From NCBI GenBank assembly GCA_964471945.1, contig CAYYIJ010000002.1, positions 26,691-90,690 of the forward strand: a DNA stretch of 64,000 nucleotides. Reading direction: 5' to 3'. The notes beneath the pieces were generated by a model that worked only from the letters and a program-made list of their open reading frames with translations, made no database searches and was not told the origin of the DNA. Both the position numbers and the translations under genes were made by a program. Shown here in pieces: positions 1 through 7,449 of this stretch (position 1 is the first letter of the stretch; every line of letters begins with the position of its first letter). This DNA is from JASEHD01 sp964471945. GTDB lineage: Bacteria; Bacteroidota; Ignavibacteria; UBA10030; SZUA-254.

Positions 1-465
1 GTTTCTGTAGGTGAGTATGATTTTGTAAAAGAAGTTTTACTTGAGCTGGGAGTCAAGAAAATATTTTGGAAGGTTGCAATAAAACCCGGGAAACCAAATT
101 TCTTCGGCATCAAAGGGAAAAAGTTGATATTTGGATTGCCTGGTAATCCCGTTGCAGCATTGGTTTCTTTTCATCAATTAGTGAAACCCGCCATCAATAA
201 GCTCGTGGGATTGGAAAATGAAAATAAATTTGTTTCCACTGCGAAACTTCAGGCAGCGTTGCGAAAGAACCAGGGGCGTTTAGAGTTTGTACGTGGAATA
301 TTTTCGAGAAATTCTGATGGTGAGTTAATCGTAACTCCAACTAAAGGACAAGATTCGCATATACTCAGTGGACTTACGAATGCAAATTGCTTGATCAATT
401 TTCCCAAGGATGATAATCATCTTAAAAAAGGTTCAAGTGTGGAAGTAGAGTTGTTAAGATGGTGA
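1..465 (+). CDS. moeA: Molybdopterin molybdenumtransferase MoeA, C-terminal part (5' end outside window)
   Basis: Only the 3' end is present. The open frame runs in from base 1 and stops at 463-465. It begins in the MoeA core with SVGEYDFVKEVLLELG, followed by KVAIKPGKPNFFG and FGLPGNPVAALVSF. These are the hallmark substrate-loop and GLPGNPV motifs of MoeA/MogA-type enzymes. The last 80 residues or so form the small beta-barrel MoeA C-terminal domain. MoeA inserts molybdate into adenylylated molybdopterin in the cytoplasm. The downstream MOSC and mobA genes on the same strand suggest a molybdenum-cofactor operon. Family assignment is secure; the N-terminus is simply missing from the window. 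Confidence 0.95.
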   Translation, partial: VSVGEYDFVKEVLLELGVKKIFWKVAIKPGKPNFFGIKGKKLIFGLPGNPVAALVSFHQLVKPAINKLVGLENENKFVSTAKLQAALRKNQGRLEFVRGIFSRNSDGELIVTPTKGQDSHILSGLTNANCLINFPKDDNHLKKGSSVEVELLRW

Positions 466-473
466 GGATGAGA

Positions 474-512
474 ATTGGAAAAATTGAAAAGATTGAAAAG
501 ATTGAAATGATT
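474..512 (+). repeat. Four tandem copies of a 9-bp word between moeA and the MOSC gene
   Basis: The units ATTGGAAAA, ATTGAAAAG, ATTGAAAAG and ATTGAAATG follow one another without gaps, then ATT. The array lies in the 73-bp moeA/MOSC spacer. The next gene also starts in word-like sequence (ATGACCAATGACAAATTAC). No function is evident. Confidence 0.7.
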
Positions 513-538
513 ATAATCTGGCAAAGAATTAACAACAA

Positions 539-1024
539 ATGACCAATGACAAATTACAAGGCAAAGTAGTTGCTCTCAGTATCAGTGAGCAGGGGGGTGT
601 TCCAAAAACAAATGTTCAATCAGTTAGATTGATTGAGAATTGGGGCATTGAAGGAGATGCTCACGCGGGAAATCAACATAGGCAAATAAGTTTGCTTGCA
701 ATCGAGAGTATCAGGAAAATGCAAGCCAAAGGACTGGGGGTTCGACCAGGCAATTTTGCAGAAAATGTTACAACCGAATTTCTTAATCTTCTTGAATTCG
801 AAGTTGGAGACCGACTCATCATCGGCGATGCAGAGCTTGAAATAACTCAAATCGGGAAAGAATGCCACAGCCGATGTGCAATTTATTACAGTGCAGGTGA
901 TTGCGTGATGCCTCGTGAAGGAATATTTGCACGAGTGTTAAAGAGTGGCAAAGTTAGGGCGGGTGATTCAATTAAAGTGAAAAATTTTAAAGCCATTGAA
1001 TTATTAAAAAAGAAGAGTACTTGA
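539..1024 (+). CDS. MOSC-domain protein (molybdenum cofactor-related)
   Basis: The 161-residue protein is a stand-alone MOSC domain. Visible MOSC signatures are GIEGDAHAG near residue 36, RQISLLAIESI near 48, RPGNFAENVTTEF near 69, and GKECHSRCAIYYSAGDCVMPREGIFARV around 106-133. The conserved cysteine that binds sulfur or cofactor lies in the last segment. MOSC proteins are thought to bind or transfer sulfur for molybdoenzymes. Its place between moeA and mobA supports a molybdenum-cofactor role. The first six residues or so come from word-repeat-like DNA, so the ancestral start may lie a few codons downstream (around GKVVALSIS). Its stop directly abuts the GTG start of the next gene. Confidence 0.88.
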   Translation: MTNDKLQGKVVALSISEQGGVPKTNVQSVRLIENWGIEGDAHAGNQHRQISLLAIESIRKMQAKGLGVRPGNFAENVTTEFLNLLEFEVGDRLIIGDAELEITQIGKECHSRCAIYYSAGDCVMPREGIFARVLKSGKVRAGDSIKVKNFKAIELLKKKST

Positions 1025-1609
1025 GTGTTGGAATTAAGGGATGATATTATTGCTGGAGGTAAAAGTGAACGGATGGGACGCGGCAAAGCTCTTCTCGATT
1101 ATCATGGTAAACCCTTTGTTCAACATATTGCAGAAAAACTACAAGGAGTTTTCAAAAAAGTAATCATCATTTCTGATAAAGGAGAACAACACAAATTTTT
1201 ACGTTTACCGATCTATGAAGATATTTATAAAGAATGCGGTCCCCTCGGTGGCATTCACTCAGCATTCATTAATACGGATACAAAAAATATTTTTGTCACA
1301 TCGGTTGACTTACCATTAATAGAAACAAACATGATTCAATTTCTTCTTGATCAAATAAGCGATGCCGATGTAATCCTATTCTCGACAGATGATCGGGTGC
1401 AGCAGTTGTTCGGATTATACGGGCAGACGTGTATGGAAACTCTACCAAACCATATTCAGCGAAATCAATATTGTGTTCGGGGGTTAATTGAACAGCTTAA
1501 TTCAAAAATGTTACCAGCAGAAACTTGTTTGGGAATCAATCGGATCAATTCATTGGCCAATATAAATACAACGACCGATTACATTGAGATTTACAATCAT
1601 TTCGCTTAA
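1025..1609 (+). CDS. mobA: Molybdenum cofactor guanylyltransferase (MobA-like)
   Basis: A 194-residue nucleotidyltransferase of the MobA family that would attach GMP to molybdopterin. The N-terminus has the signature IIAGGKSERMGRGKALL, where the Lys of GKALL contacts the NTP. YKECGPLGGIHSAF and TSVDLPLI follow, the latter carrying the metal-binding Asp. The start is GTG at 1025, directly after the TGA of the MOSC gene, which implies translational coupling. The sequence before IIAGG is slightly shorter than in many MobA proteins. A second, MocA-type transferase occurs at 21733-22341, so the genome may make both guanine- and cytosine-type cofactors. Confidence 0.87.
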   Translation: MLELRDDIIAGGKSERMGRGKALLDYHGKPFVQHIAEKLQGVFKKVIIISDKGEQHKFLRLPIYEDIYKECGPLGGIHSAFINTDTKNIFVTSVDLPLIETNMIQFLLDQISDADVILFSTDDRVQQLFGLYGQTCMETLPNHIQRNQYCVRGLIEQLNSKMLPAETCLGINRINSLANINTTTDYIEIYNHFA

Positions 1610-1645
1610 AATCTCCAAAATTTAATATTTTTCAAAGTGTGTGAT

Positions 1646-1655
1646 ATAACCCAAC
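1646..1655 (+). promoter_or_regulatory. ATAACCCAAC site in front of the histidine kinase
   Basis: This 10-mer is identical to one on the minus strand at 5220-5229, in front of the cytochrome operon. It differs at one base from 4623-4632 (ATAACCCAAG), in front of the lone receiver gene. It could be a half-site for the NtrC-type regulator encoded at 3195. This is inference; the 9-mer core also occurs at unrelated places (40651, about 58277). Confidence 0.3.
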
Positions 1656-1691
1656 ATTTAATTACAGATTTTTGTATATTAATATAGTATT

Positions 1692-3191
1692 ATGAGAAAA
1701 ATAATCGGAAGAATATTCCTTTCATTACGAATAAAAATAGCGATGTCGGTAAGTATCGTTTTTCTGTTCGCAGGCGGCTTATTTATGTATTTTGCCCATC
1801 AGACCGGATATACGATGCTCGAAAAACAAGCTCAAGCAAAGGGCCATGGTGTCATAGAATTCGGTAAGGCAATTCTTGAATATATTATGCTATCCGGGAA
1901 AAACGATCAACTACAAAATGCACTCCAACGGGCAGTTTGGTCGGGCGAGGCAAAGGATGTCTTAATTTTAGATGACAATGGCATCATTTTGATGAAAGCC
2001 AACGGACGGCAATACAAAGATCGTATTCCGATTGAGCAGTTTAAAAAAGTTTCTAAGTTCCCGGATGATCTATTCATGTCAATCAATGAACATGATTCTC
2101 TTTATGAGTTTGTAATCTCCCCCATTCTCAAAAAGCCTGAATGTTATGACTGTCATACTGAAAGAGACAAGACTAAAGGATACATTGCAGCGAAGATTTC
2201 AATGAGTGATATTCGTTCTGCATCAGTTGAACACAGAACAATGAATATATTTATGACAGTCGTTACTTTTTTGGGTATTGGCGGGATATTATTTATCGCT
2301 CTGCTTTACTTGGTTGTTCGTCCTATCCATAAATTACGGAATCAGATAACGAAGAGTGAGCACCAAATTGATCAACTTGAACATGGTGAGCAAATAGAAT
2401 TTACTGAGCTGGAGGTACCCAGCCAAGAGGATGAAATTACTGATTTGATGAAAGCTTTCAATAAACTCATCAAACGACTTAACGAAGGGAACAAAAAACT
2501 TCATGAGTTACATCAAGGACAGCTCGAACAAGCAGATCGATTGGCAACTACAGGTGAAATGGCGGCAAGCATAGCCCATGAGATTAAAAATCCTATTGCT
2601 GGCGTGTTAGGAGTGCTTCAAGTATTTGATGGCGACATACCGAAGGATGACGCCCGTAAAGACATCATCACCGAAATGATGGTACAACTTGAAAGAGTTA
2701 ATCAAGCTGTAAACGATTTATTAAGTTACGCACGCCCAACGCCCCCAACCTTTGAGGCAGTTCTTTTAAACGACTTAATTCAAAAAACCGTATCATTGCT
2801 TTCTCAACAGACCAAAAAGAAACACATTTCTATTGATACATCTTTCGACGATGAATCAATTGTAATATCGGCTGATCGAAAACAAATCCAACAGGTTCTC
2901 TGGAACATCATGCTGAACTCCATTCAAGCTATCGATATGATTGGAAAACTTTCCGTGTCTATCACTCAATCAAATTCTTCTGTCGAGATTCGAATTATTG
3001 ATTCAGGAAAAGGTATTCCCCAGAAACAGCTATCGGATGTTTTTAAACCATTCTTCACAACAAAACATAAAGGTACTGGTTTAGGAATGACGATATCTAA
3101 ACGAATTATCGAACAGCATGGTGGTTCAATTAATCTTGAGAGTACGGTTGGGAAAGGCACTATCGTAACTATTCATTTACCAAAAAATTGA
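1692..3191 (+). CDS. Membrane sensor histidine kinase with a CxxCH heme-type sensor domain
   Basis: A 499-residue NtrB/AtoS-like kinase. TM1 is about residues 16-36 and TM2 about 186-209. The periplasmic domain between them ends with CYDCH at 151-155, a covalent c-heme motif; the surrounding PECYDCH context is like other single-heme sensor domains. A HAMP-like linker follows, then the H-box AHEIKNP with phospho-acceptor His296. The N-box QVLWNIMLNSIQAI, G1 DSGKGIP, and F/G2 FKPFFTTKHKGTGLGM complete the catalytic domain. The gene sits 3 bp before an NtrC-type regulator, its obvious partner. The heme motif and the adjacent cytochrome operon suggest redox or ligand sensing, but the signal itself is inferred. 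Confidence 0.93.
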   Translation: MRKIIGRIFLSLRIKIAMSVSIVFLFAGGLFMYFAHQTGYTMLEKQAQAKGHGVIEFGKAILEYIMLSGKNDQLQNALQRAVWSGEAKDVLILDDNGIILMKANGRQYKDRIPIEQFKKVSKFPDDLFMSINEHDSLYEFVISPILKKPECYDCHTERDKTKGYIAAKISMSDIRSASVEHRTMNIFMTVVTFLGIGGILFIALLYLVVRPIHKLRNQITKSEHQIDQLEHGEQIEFTELEVPSQEDEITDLMKAFNKLIKRLNEGNKKLHELHQGQLEQADRLATTGEMAASIAHEIKNPIAGVLGVLQVFDGDIPKDDARKDIITEMMVQLERVNQAVNDLLSYARPTPPTFEAVLLNDLIQKTVSLLSQQTKKKHISIDTSFDDESIVISADRKQIQQVLWNIMLNSIQAIDMIGKLSVSITQSNSSVEIRIIDSGKGIPQKQLSDVFKPFFTTKHKGTGLGMTISKRIIEQHGGSINLESTVGKGTIVTIHLPKN

Positions 3192-3194
3192 TAT

Positions 3195-4568
3195 ATGAGT
3201 TGTAAAACGATTCTTATTGTTGATGATGAAAAATTGATTCGTTGGTCCTTGGTTCAGGAGCTTACAAAATTAGGTTTCAAAACAATCGAGTCGGAATCTC
3301 TACGGCATGCCCGATCAATAATTGACAGCGAAGAAGCCGACTTAATTCTTCTCGATCAAATGCTGCCCGATGGAACAGGTATTGATTTACTTACTGAGTT
3401 AAAAAAAGATGGCATACTTATCCCCGTTATAATGCTCACTGCAGTCGATAAATCAAATACTGCAGTACAGGCAATGAAATTAGGCGCGTTTGATTACATA
3501 ACAAAACCAGTGGATTTTGAAATATTAAAAATATTAATTGAGAAAGCATGTGAATCAAGCCGATTAAAGCGACAAGTAGTCCAATTTTTAAAAGATCAAC
3601 AAAGTACTTGTGGTTTTTACGGGTTGTTAGGGACATCAGCTCCAATGAAAAATGTTTGCGAACAAATTGCAAAGATCGCATCGAGCAGTATTACGACGGT
3701 TTTAATAACAGGTGAAAGCGGGACTGGAAAAGAATTAGCGGCTAAAGCTATTCATTTTCTTAGTGAAAGGAAAGATAAACCACTCATCACTGTAAACTTC
3801 TCGGCTCTCACGGAAACATTGGCTGAAAGCGAACTCTTCGGTCACGAGAAGGGTGCCTTTACTGATGCTCGACAGCAAAAGAAGGGAATGTTTGAGCTTG
3901 CCGACGGTGGAACAATATTTTTAGATGAAATCGGCGACACATCTCCAAAAATACAAGTAAAATTACTTAGAGTTTTAGAACAAAAAACTTTCCAAAGGGT
4001 TGGTGGAACTTCCGATATTACAGTTGACGTGAGAATTATTGCAGCAACAAACCGACATTTGGAAAAGCTAATAAAGGAAGAGAAATTCCGAGCAGACCTT
4101 TTTTATCGGCTCAATGTCGTAAATTTGCATCTACCTCCACTGAGAGAACGAAAAGAGGATATTATTCAATTAGCAGAATACTTTCTGCATGAATTTAACA
4201 AAACATTTCATAAAAATTTTAAAGGACTTTCCGAGGAAACAAAGAAGTTATTCATACAGCATGGTTGGCCCGGAAATGTTCGCGAGTTGCGCAATGTAGT
4301 TGAGCGTGCTGTTCTTATGGATGAAGGCGATTATATCTTCTCGCATTCTGTCGAGTTGGGACACCTCCATACTTTAGGTCATGAAAGCCACCCGGCACCT
4401 ATTACTCTCGGTCAAGAAGGACAATCGCTTACAGAGATTGAAAAACAAGTCCTCCTTCAGGCATTAGAAAAAACAAATCATAATCAATCGCAAGCTGCAA
4501 AGTTATTGAAGATAAGTCGCGATACACTACGTTATCGCATGAAAAAATATGGGATGTTCGATCGGTGA
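3195..4568 (+). CDS. Sigma54-dependent NtrC-family response regulator
   Basis: A 457-residue enhancer-binding protein. The receiver domain is residues 1-120 with phospho-acceptor Asp54 (LILLDQMLPDG) and Lys104. The AAA+ domain has Walker A GESGTGKE (173-180) and Walker B FLDEIGD (242-248). The C-terminal Fis-type helix-turn-helix reads NQSQAAKLLKISRDTLRYRM. The sigma54-contact loop is GAFTDA (220-225) instead of the consensus GAFTGA, a point to note though not necessarily inactivating. It follows the heme-motif kinase by 3 bp. The best sigma54 promoter nearby is at 5321-5336, in front of the first multiheme cytochrome, so this regulator probably drives that operon. Confidence 0.95.
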   Translation: MSCKTILIVDDEKLIRWSLVQELTKLGFKTIESESLRHARSIIDSEEADLILLDQMLPDGTGIDLLTELKKDGILIPVIMLTAVDKSNTAVQAMKLGAFDYITKPVDFEILKILIEKACESSRLKRQVVQFLKDQQSTCGFYGLLGTSAPMKNVCEQIAKIASSSITTVLITGESGTGKELAAKAIHFLSERKDKPLITVNFSALTETLAESELFGHEKGAFTDARQQKKGMFELADGGTIFLDEIGDTSPKIQVKLLRVLEQKTFQRVGGTSDITVDVRIIAATNRHLEKLIKEEKFRADLFYRLNVVNLHLPPLRERKEDIIQLAEYFLHEFNKTFHKNFKGLSEETKKLFIQHGWPGNVRELRNVVERAVLMDEGDYIFSHSVELGHLHTLGHESHPAPITLGQEGQSLTEIEKQVLLQALEKTNHNQSQAAKLLKISRDTLRYRMKKYGMFDR

Positions 4569-4575
4569 GGATTTT

Positions 4576-4590
4576 AACCCATGCAGGGTT
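4576..4590. promoter_or_regulatory. Inverted repeat AACCC-N5-GGGTT
   Basis: A perfect 5-bp inverted repeat (AACCC, spacer ATGCA, GGGTT) just after the regulator gene and about 100 bp before a sigma54-like element. It may be an upstream activator site. Two related words follow at 4600-4640 (TTTTAACACAAGGGC and ATAACCCAAGGCG). Confidence 0.3.
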
Positions 4591-4670
4591 GAGAATTTTA
4601 ACACAAGGGCATAAATCATTTTATAACCCAAGGCGTAAAACTATCGAAAACAACTCACTTTTTAGCATAT

Positions 4671-4688
4671 AACATTTCATGAAATGTT
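4671..4688. promoter_or_regulatory. Perfect 18-bp palindrome AACATTTCATGAAATGTT
   Basis: A fully self-complementary 18-mer that abuts and partly overlaps a -24/-12-like element. It is placed 28 bp before the receiver gene at 4716. This position suits a repressor or dimeric activator site acting on that promoter. The binding protein is unknown. Confidence 0.5.
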
Positions 4689-4703
4689 GGCATAATTATT
4701 GTG
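4688..4703 (+). promoter_or_regulatory. Sigma54-like promoter in front of the lone receiver gene
   Basis: TGGCATAATTATTGTG matches the -24 element (TGGCA) and the TTG of the -12 element. However, the expected GC at -12 is GT. The spacing between GG and that dinucleotide is the required 10 bases. It is a weaker candidate than the site at 5321. Confidence 0.4.
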
Positions 4704-4715
4704 CCTTTTGTTTGA

Positions 4716-5147
4716 ATGCTAAATGTTACTGAATTAGATTATTCGTCAAACGTCACATCGAGCGACTTGTTAACCTCAAACAATCAAAAGGTCAAACAGA
4801 TTTTGGTGGTTGATGATGAGCCATTAGTTTGTTGGTCTATAAAAAATTGCCTGTCCAAGGCAGGGTATTCCGTCGTAACTGCGGAATCAGCTGAAAGGGC
4901 AATCGAAAAATTGTATACAACATGCTTTGATCTCATTGTTACGGACATGAAATTACCTCAACATGATGGCTTTGATGTTGCCGAAATGGCACATAAGCTA
5001 TCTCCTAAGACGCCAGTCATCATGATTACAGCTTTTGGAGATAGTGTTTCAAGGGAACGGGCACAAAATACAAACATCAGCCGTTTCATTGATAAACCAT
5101 TTAATATGAACGAGTTCACAAAACTTGTTTCGAGCCTTCTACATTAA
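4716..5147 (+). CDS. Single-domain response regulator (CheY-like receiver)
   Basis: A 143-residue protein consisting of a 27-residue leader plus one receiver domain and no output domain. Visible are the acidic pair VDDEP near residue 32, phospho-acceptor Asp77 (LIVTDMKLPQ), the conserved Thr/Ala MITAFGD and the Lys of FIDKPF. It lies between the NtrC-type regulator and the cytochrome operon. It may act as a phosphate sink or a protein-interaction output for the CxxCH kinase. The spacer in front holds a palindrome and a sigma54-like element, so it may be controlled by the same regulator. Confidence 0.88.
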   Translation: MLNVTELDYSSNVTSSDLLTSNNQKVKQILVVDDEPLVCWSIKNCLSKAGYSVVTAESAERAIEKLYTTCFDLIVTDMKLPQHDGFDVAEMAHKLSPKTPVIMITAFGDSVSRERAQNTNISRFIDKPFNMNEFTKLVSSLLH

Positions 5148-5219
5148 GATTTTATCAAGTACAATCTTTACTTAGTTTCCTCGTTCTAAATCTCACTTTT
5201 GCGTATCATTCCCCACCTT

Positions 5220-5240
5220 GTTGGGTTATTTGACCCAAGT
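5220..5240. promoter_or_regulatory. Candidate enhancer: TTGGGT-N6-ACCCAA inverted repeat
   Basis: TTGGGT at 5221-5226 and ACCCAA at 5233-5238 form a perfect inverted repeat with a 6-bp spacer. It lies about 83 bp upstream of the sigma54 promoter at 5321, a normal distance for an NtrC-type enhancer. The left arm read on the minus strand is ATAACCCAAC, identical to the site in front of the kinase gene. Confidence 0.45.
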
Positions 5241-5320
5241 CTTAATACCGATGCCGCCTCGTCAAATTTGAATTAACCTAATTTCAGACATTTTTAACCA
5301 CTTTTCAACCTTTTGTTTCT

Positions 5321-5336
5321 TGGCATTAGAAGTGCA
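5321..5336 (+). promoter_or_regulatory. Sigma54 (-24/-12) promoter of the multiheme cytochrome operon
   Basis: TGGCATTAGAAGTGCA has GG and GC exactly 10 bases apart, with TGGCA at -24 and TGCA at -12. Transcription would start near 5347. This rules out any translation start before that point and favours ATG 5355 or 5370 for the cytochrome. Confidence 0.7.
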
Positions 5337-5354
5337 TTAATATTATACGATATA

Positions 5355-6590
5355 ATGTTCTCTTTTAAAATGATAAAATCCGCTTTAAAAATTTTTATTT
5401 TCTGCAGTATCTGTTTAACTGTCTTTCTTGGGCTCGGATCTTCAGACCAGATTACGGTATTGGTTCCGAATTCAACGGATTCACTTGCCTATGAAAATAA
5501 TTCTCTTTTTATCATTTCGGTCGATAAAGAATTTTCCAAAGAATTATTAGTATCAACTCAATGGGAGTCTGAAAGAGTTATCAGCATCAACACAAAAGAA
5601 ACAAAGGAAAATTTTCCGAAAGAATTTTATAAAATATTCCCGCCTCAATCCTCAATACAAACATTAGCTTACTCCTTTGTTTTAAGTTCTGGTTATACTA
5701 AACCCGAAACCCTTTCGTATAAATACTCAGACACTATGACGATTCGAAAGTTCTGGCAATCGACATCGTTTGCAAATTTTATCAAGAGAGTTACTGAGTT
5801 TAACGCACCATCAATTTTGCTAAATATTAAGGGATGGAAAGATTCACTATACACTACAGAGTTTGATGATCCTGGTGATGATTCGCGAAAGCTATTTAAA
5901 ATAAACATACCATTAATTTCGGGAAATAATACTATTTATTTTTCTGTAACTGGACATACGGAAAGCAGGGTGGAGTATTTTGTAAACCATGTTCGTGAAT
6001 CATCGTCAACCGAGTCGCGCGATAAACGTTTTCATAATTCTGAACTCGAGCAAACCTGCTCACCGTGCCATGAAGGACTACCAAGTTCGGCAAGCGGAGA
6101 CAATATGACAGCTGATTGTTTGTCTTGTCATAAAACCATTTCACATGGAGAAAAAGTCCACGGTCCAGTCGATATGAAAGAATGTTCAAGTTGTCATTCT
6201 TGGTCTAAAGATAAAAATTCCGTTGTTGTTGAAAAAGGCGTACCAGAGGTTTGCTACGACTGTCATACAGAAACAAAATCCGTTGTTGAAAATTCCGCAT
6301 TTCCACACGCCGTTGGCAGTGAATGCGTTTCTTGTCATTCTCCTCATAGCTCAAGAGGTTCTAAATTGTTAAAACAAGATGTATTCCGAATATGCTCGTC
6401 TTGTCATGAAGATTACGTCGTAAATCATCCTGTTGAAAGACACCCTCTTCGATTTACTAAGATTAGTAATAATAAAAATGAAGAAATTTCCTGTGTTAGT
6501 TGTCATAATCCTCACGGTTCAAACAATAAAGCAATGTTGAAAGCTGCCGGCGGGAAAATGGCAATCTGTCTTAATTGCCATAATAAATAA
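5355..6590 (+). CDS. Octaheme c-type cytochrome, secreted
   Basis: An approximately 411-residue exported cytochrome. After a signal/anchor segment (IKSALKIFIFCSICLTVFL) comes a roughly 200-residue domain without cysteines motifs. Eight CxxCH motifs follow: CSPCH, CLSCH, CSSCH, CYDCH, CVSCH, CSSCH, CVSCH and CLNCH. Several are in the paired CxxCH(N/S)PH arrangement of doubled-CXXCH cytochromes. The frame is open further upstream from a TTG at 5313, but that lies in the sigma54 promoter; ATG 5355 or 5370 is preferred. It is the first gene of the cytochrome cluster and is separated by 1 bp from the next gene. Its role is probably periplasmic or surface electron transfer. Confidence 0.9.
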   Translation: MFSFKMIKSALKIFIFCSICLTVFLGLGSSDQITVLVPNSTDSLAYENNSLFIISVDKEFSKELLVSTQWESERVISINTKETKENFPKEFYKIFPPQSSIQTLAYSFVLSSGYTKPETLSYKYSDTMTIRKFWQSTSFANFIKRVTEFNAPSILLNIKGWKDSLYTTEFDDPGDDSRKLFKINIPLISGNNTIYFSVTGHTESRVEYFVNHVRESSSTESRDKRFHNSELEQTCSPCHEGLPSSASGDNMTADCLSCHKTISHGEKVHGPVDMKECSSCHSWSKDKNSVVVEKGVPEVCYDCHTETKSVVENSAFPHAVGSECVSCHSPHSSRGSKLLKQDVFRICSSCHEDYVVNHPVERHPLRFTKISNNKNEEISCVSCHNPHGSNNKAMLKAAGGKMAICLNCHNK

Positions 6591-6591
6591 G

Positions 6592-7449
6592 ATGATGCCA
6601 AAACTAAAAATATTGATAATGTTTTTGATTCTCCTCAATACAGACCTAAAATCTCAAGATGTGAGCGACATCGGTATCGGTGGCGGCAATGGAATAGTGT
6701 TAATTCCGGCGTTAACTACTACCCCGCTATCTGAATTTCGTTTTCAGACAAACCACGAATTTTTCACTCATAAAAAACTAAACAGCGTAACATCATTAAA
6801 CCTCACCGCTGGTTTTTCTACCCATCTGGAACTATTTCTTAAAGCGTCCACCGAAGATTGGGCGAACTCAACACCTTTGAGGCGAATAGGATATGGCGCC
6901 AAGTTTATACTGCCAATAAGCGTTAATATAATTAATCAGCCCGCGATCTGGTTCGAGAGTATTAACGGAGTTAATGACCTTGACAACTCTCTTTTAAAAA
7001 GCAAACTAATTCATACCGCCGCAGTTATCAACCCGGCTATTTTAAATTTCACGCCAACAATCCTGGTAGGAATTACAGCTGCAAATTCATCTAATCGATT
7101 ATTTGTTGGGGCTGGAACTTCGCAAACAATAAGCGAGGAAATTAGGTTGGGCTCTGAGATTTCTTACAACTACTACGGTTCAGGCGATGTGCGTGGATCT
7201 GTCTTAATAAATAAACGTATATTTTCAAATGTAGGGATACAATTTGTGTCAACTTATCTCGCATCATCATCATTGCACACCTGGTCGTTTTCTCTTGGCT
7301 TAGTTCTGTCCACTTCTCAAATAAATTTTAGCCCGCAAGCATTAGAACAGAGTGATAAAAAATTAATACCCGATATTGATGATTTGATTAAGAGCCTTGA
7401 AGATGAAGGCAAAAAAGATGAAACGGAAGAAAATAAAAATGATAAATAA
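6592..7449 (+). CDS. Predicted outer-membrane beta-barrel protein, function unknown
   Basis: A 285-residue protein with a signal peptide (hydrophobic residues 5-16, then LKSQ). Alternating hydrophobic/polar strands are typical of a small outer-membrane barrel (for example FRFQTNHEFF, LNLTAGFSTHLELFLKAS, FSFSLGLVLS). The N-terminal GIGGGNGIVLIPAL is glycine-rich. The last 35 residues are highly charged and would be periplasmic or surface-exposed. I do not recognise a named family. It sits 1 bp after the octaheme cytochrome and overlaps the next lipoprotein gene, so it belongs to the same transcript. A role as the barrel of a porin-cytochrome complex is possible but unproven. Confidence 0.75.
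   Translation: MMPKLKILIMFLILLNTDLKSQDVSDIGIGGGNGIVLIPALTTTPLSEFRFQTNHEFFTHKKLNSVTSLNLTAGFSTHLELFLKASTEDWANSTPLRRIGYGAKFILPISVNIINQPAIWFESINGVNDLDNSLLKSKLIHTAAVINPAILNFTPTILVGITAANSSNRLFVGAGTSQTISEEIRLGSEISYNYYGSGDVRGSVLINKRIFSNVGIQFVSTYLASSSLHTWSFSLGLVLSTSQINFSPQALEQSDKKLIPDIDDLIKSLEDEGKKDETEENKNDK

Noticed and set aside
1662..1690. TTACAG-N17-TAGTAT as promoter of the histidine kinase gene
   Set aside because: The predicted RNA start would fall inside the coding region, after ATG 1692.
7397..7438. Upstream start for the propeller lipoprotein
   Set aside because: It adds a poly-lysine segment ahead of a complete lipoprotein signal and lies deep in the preceding gene.
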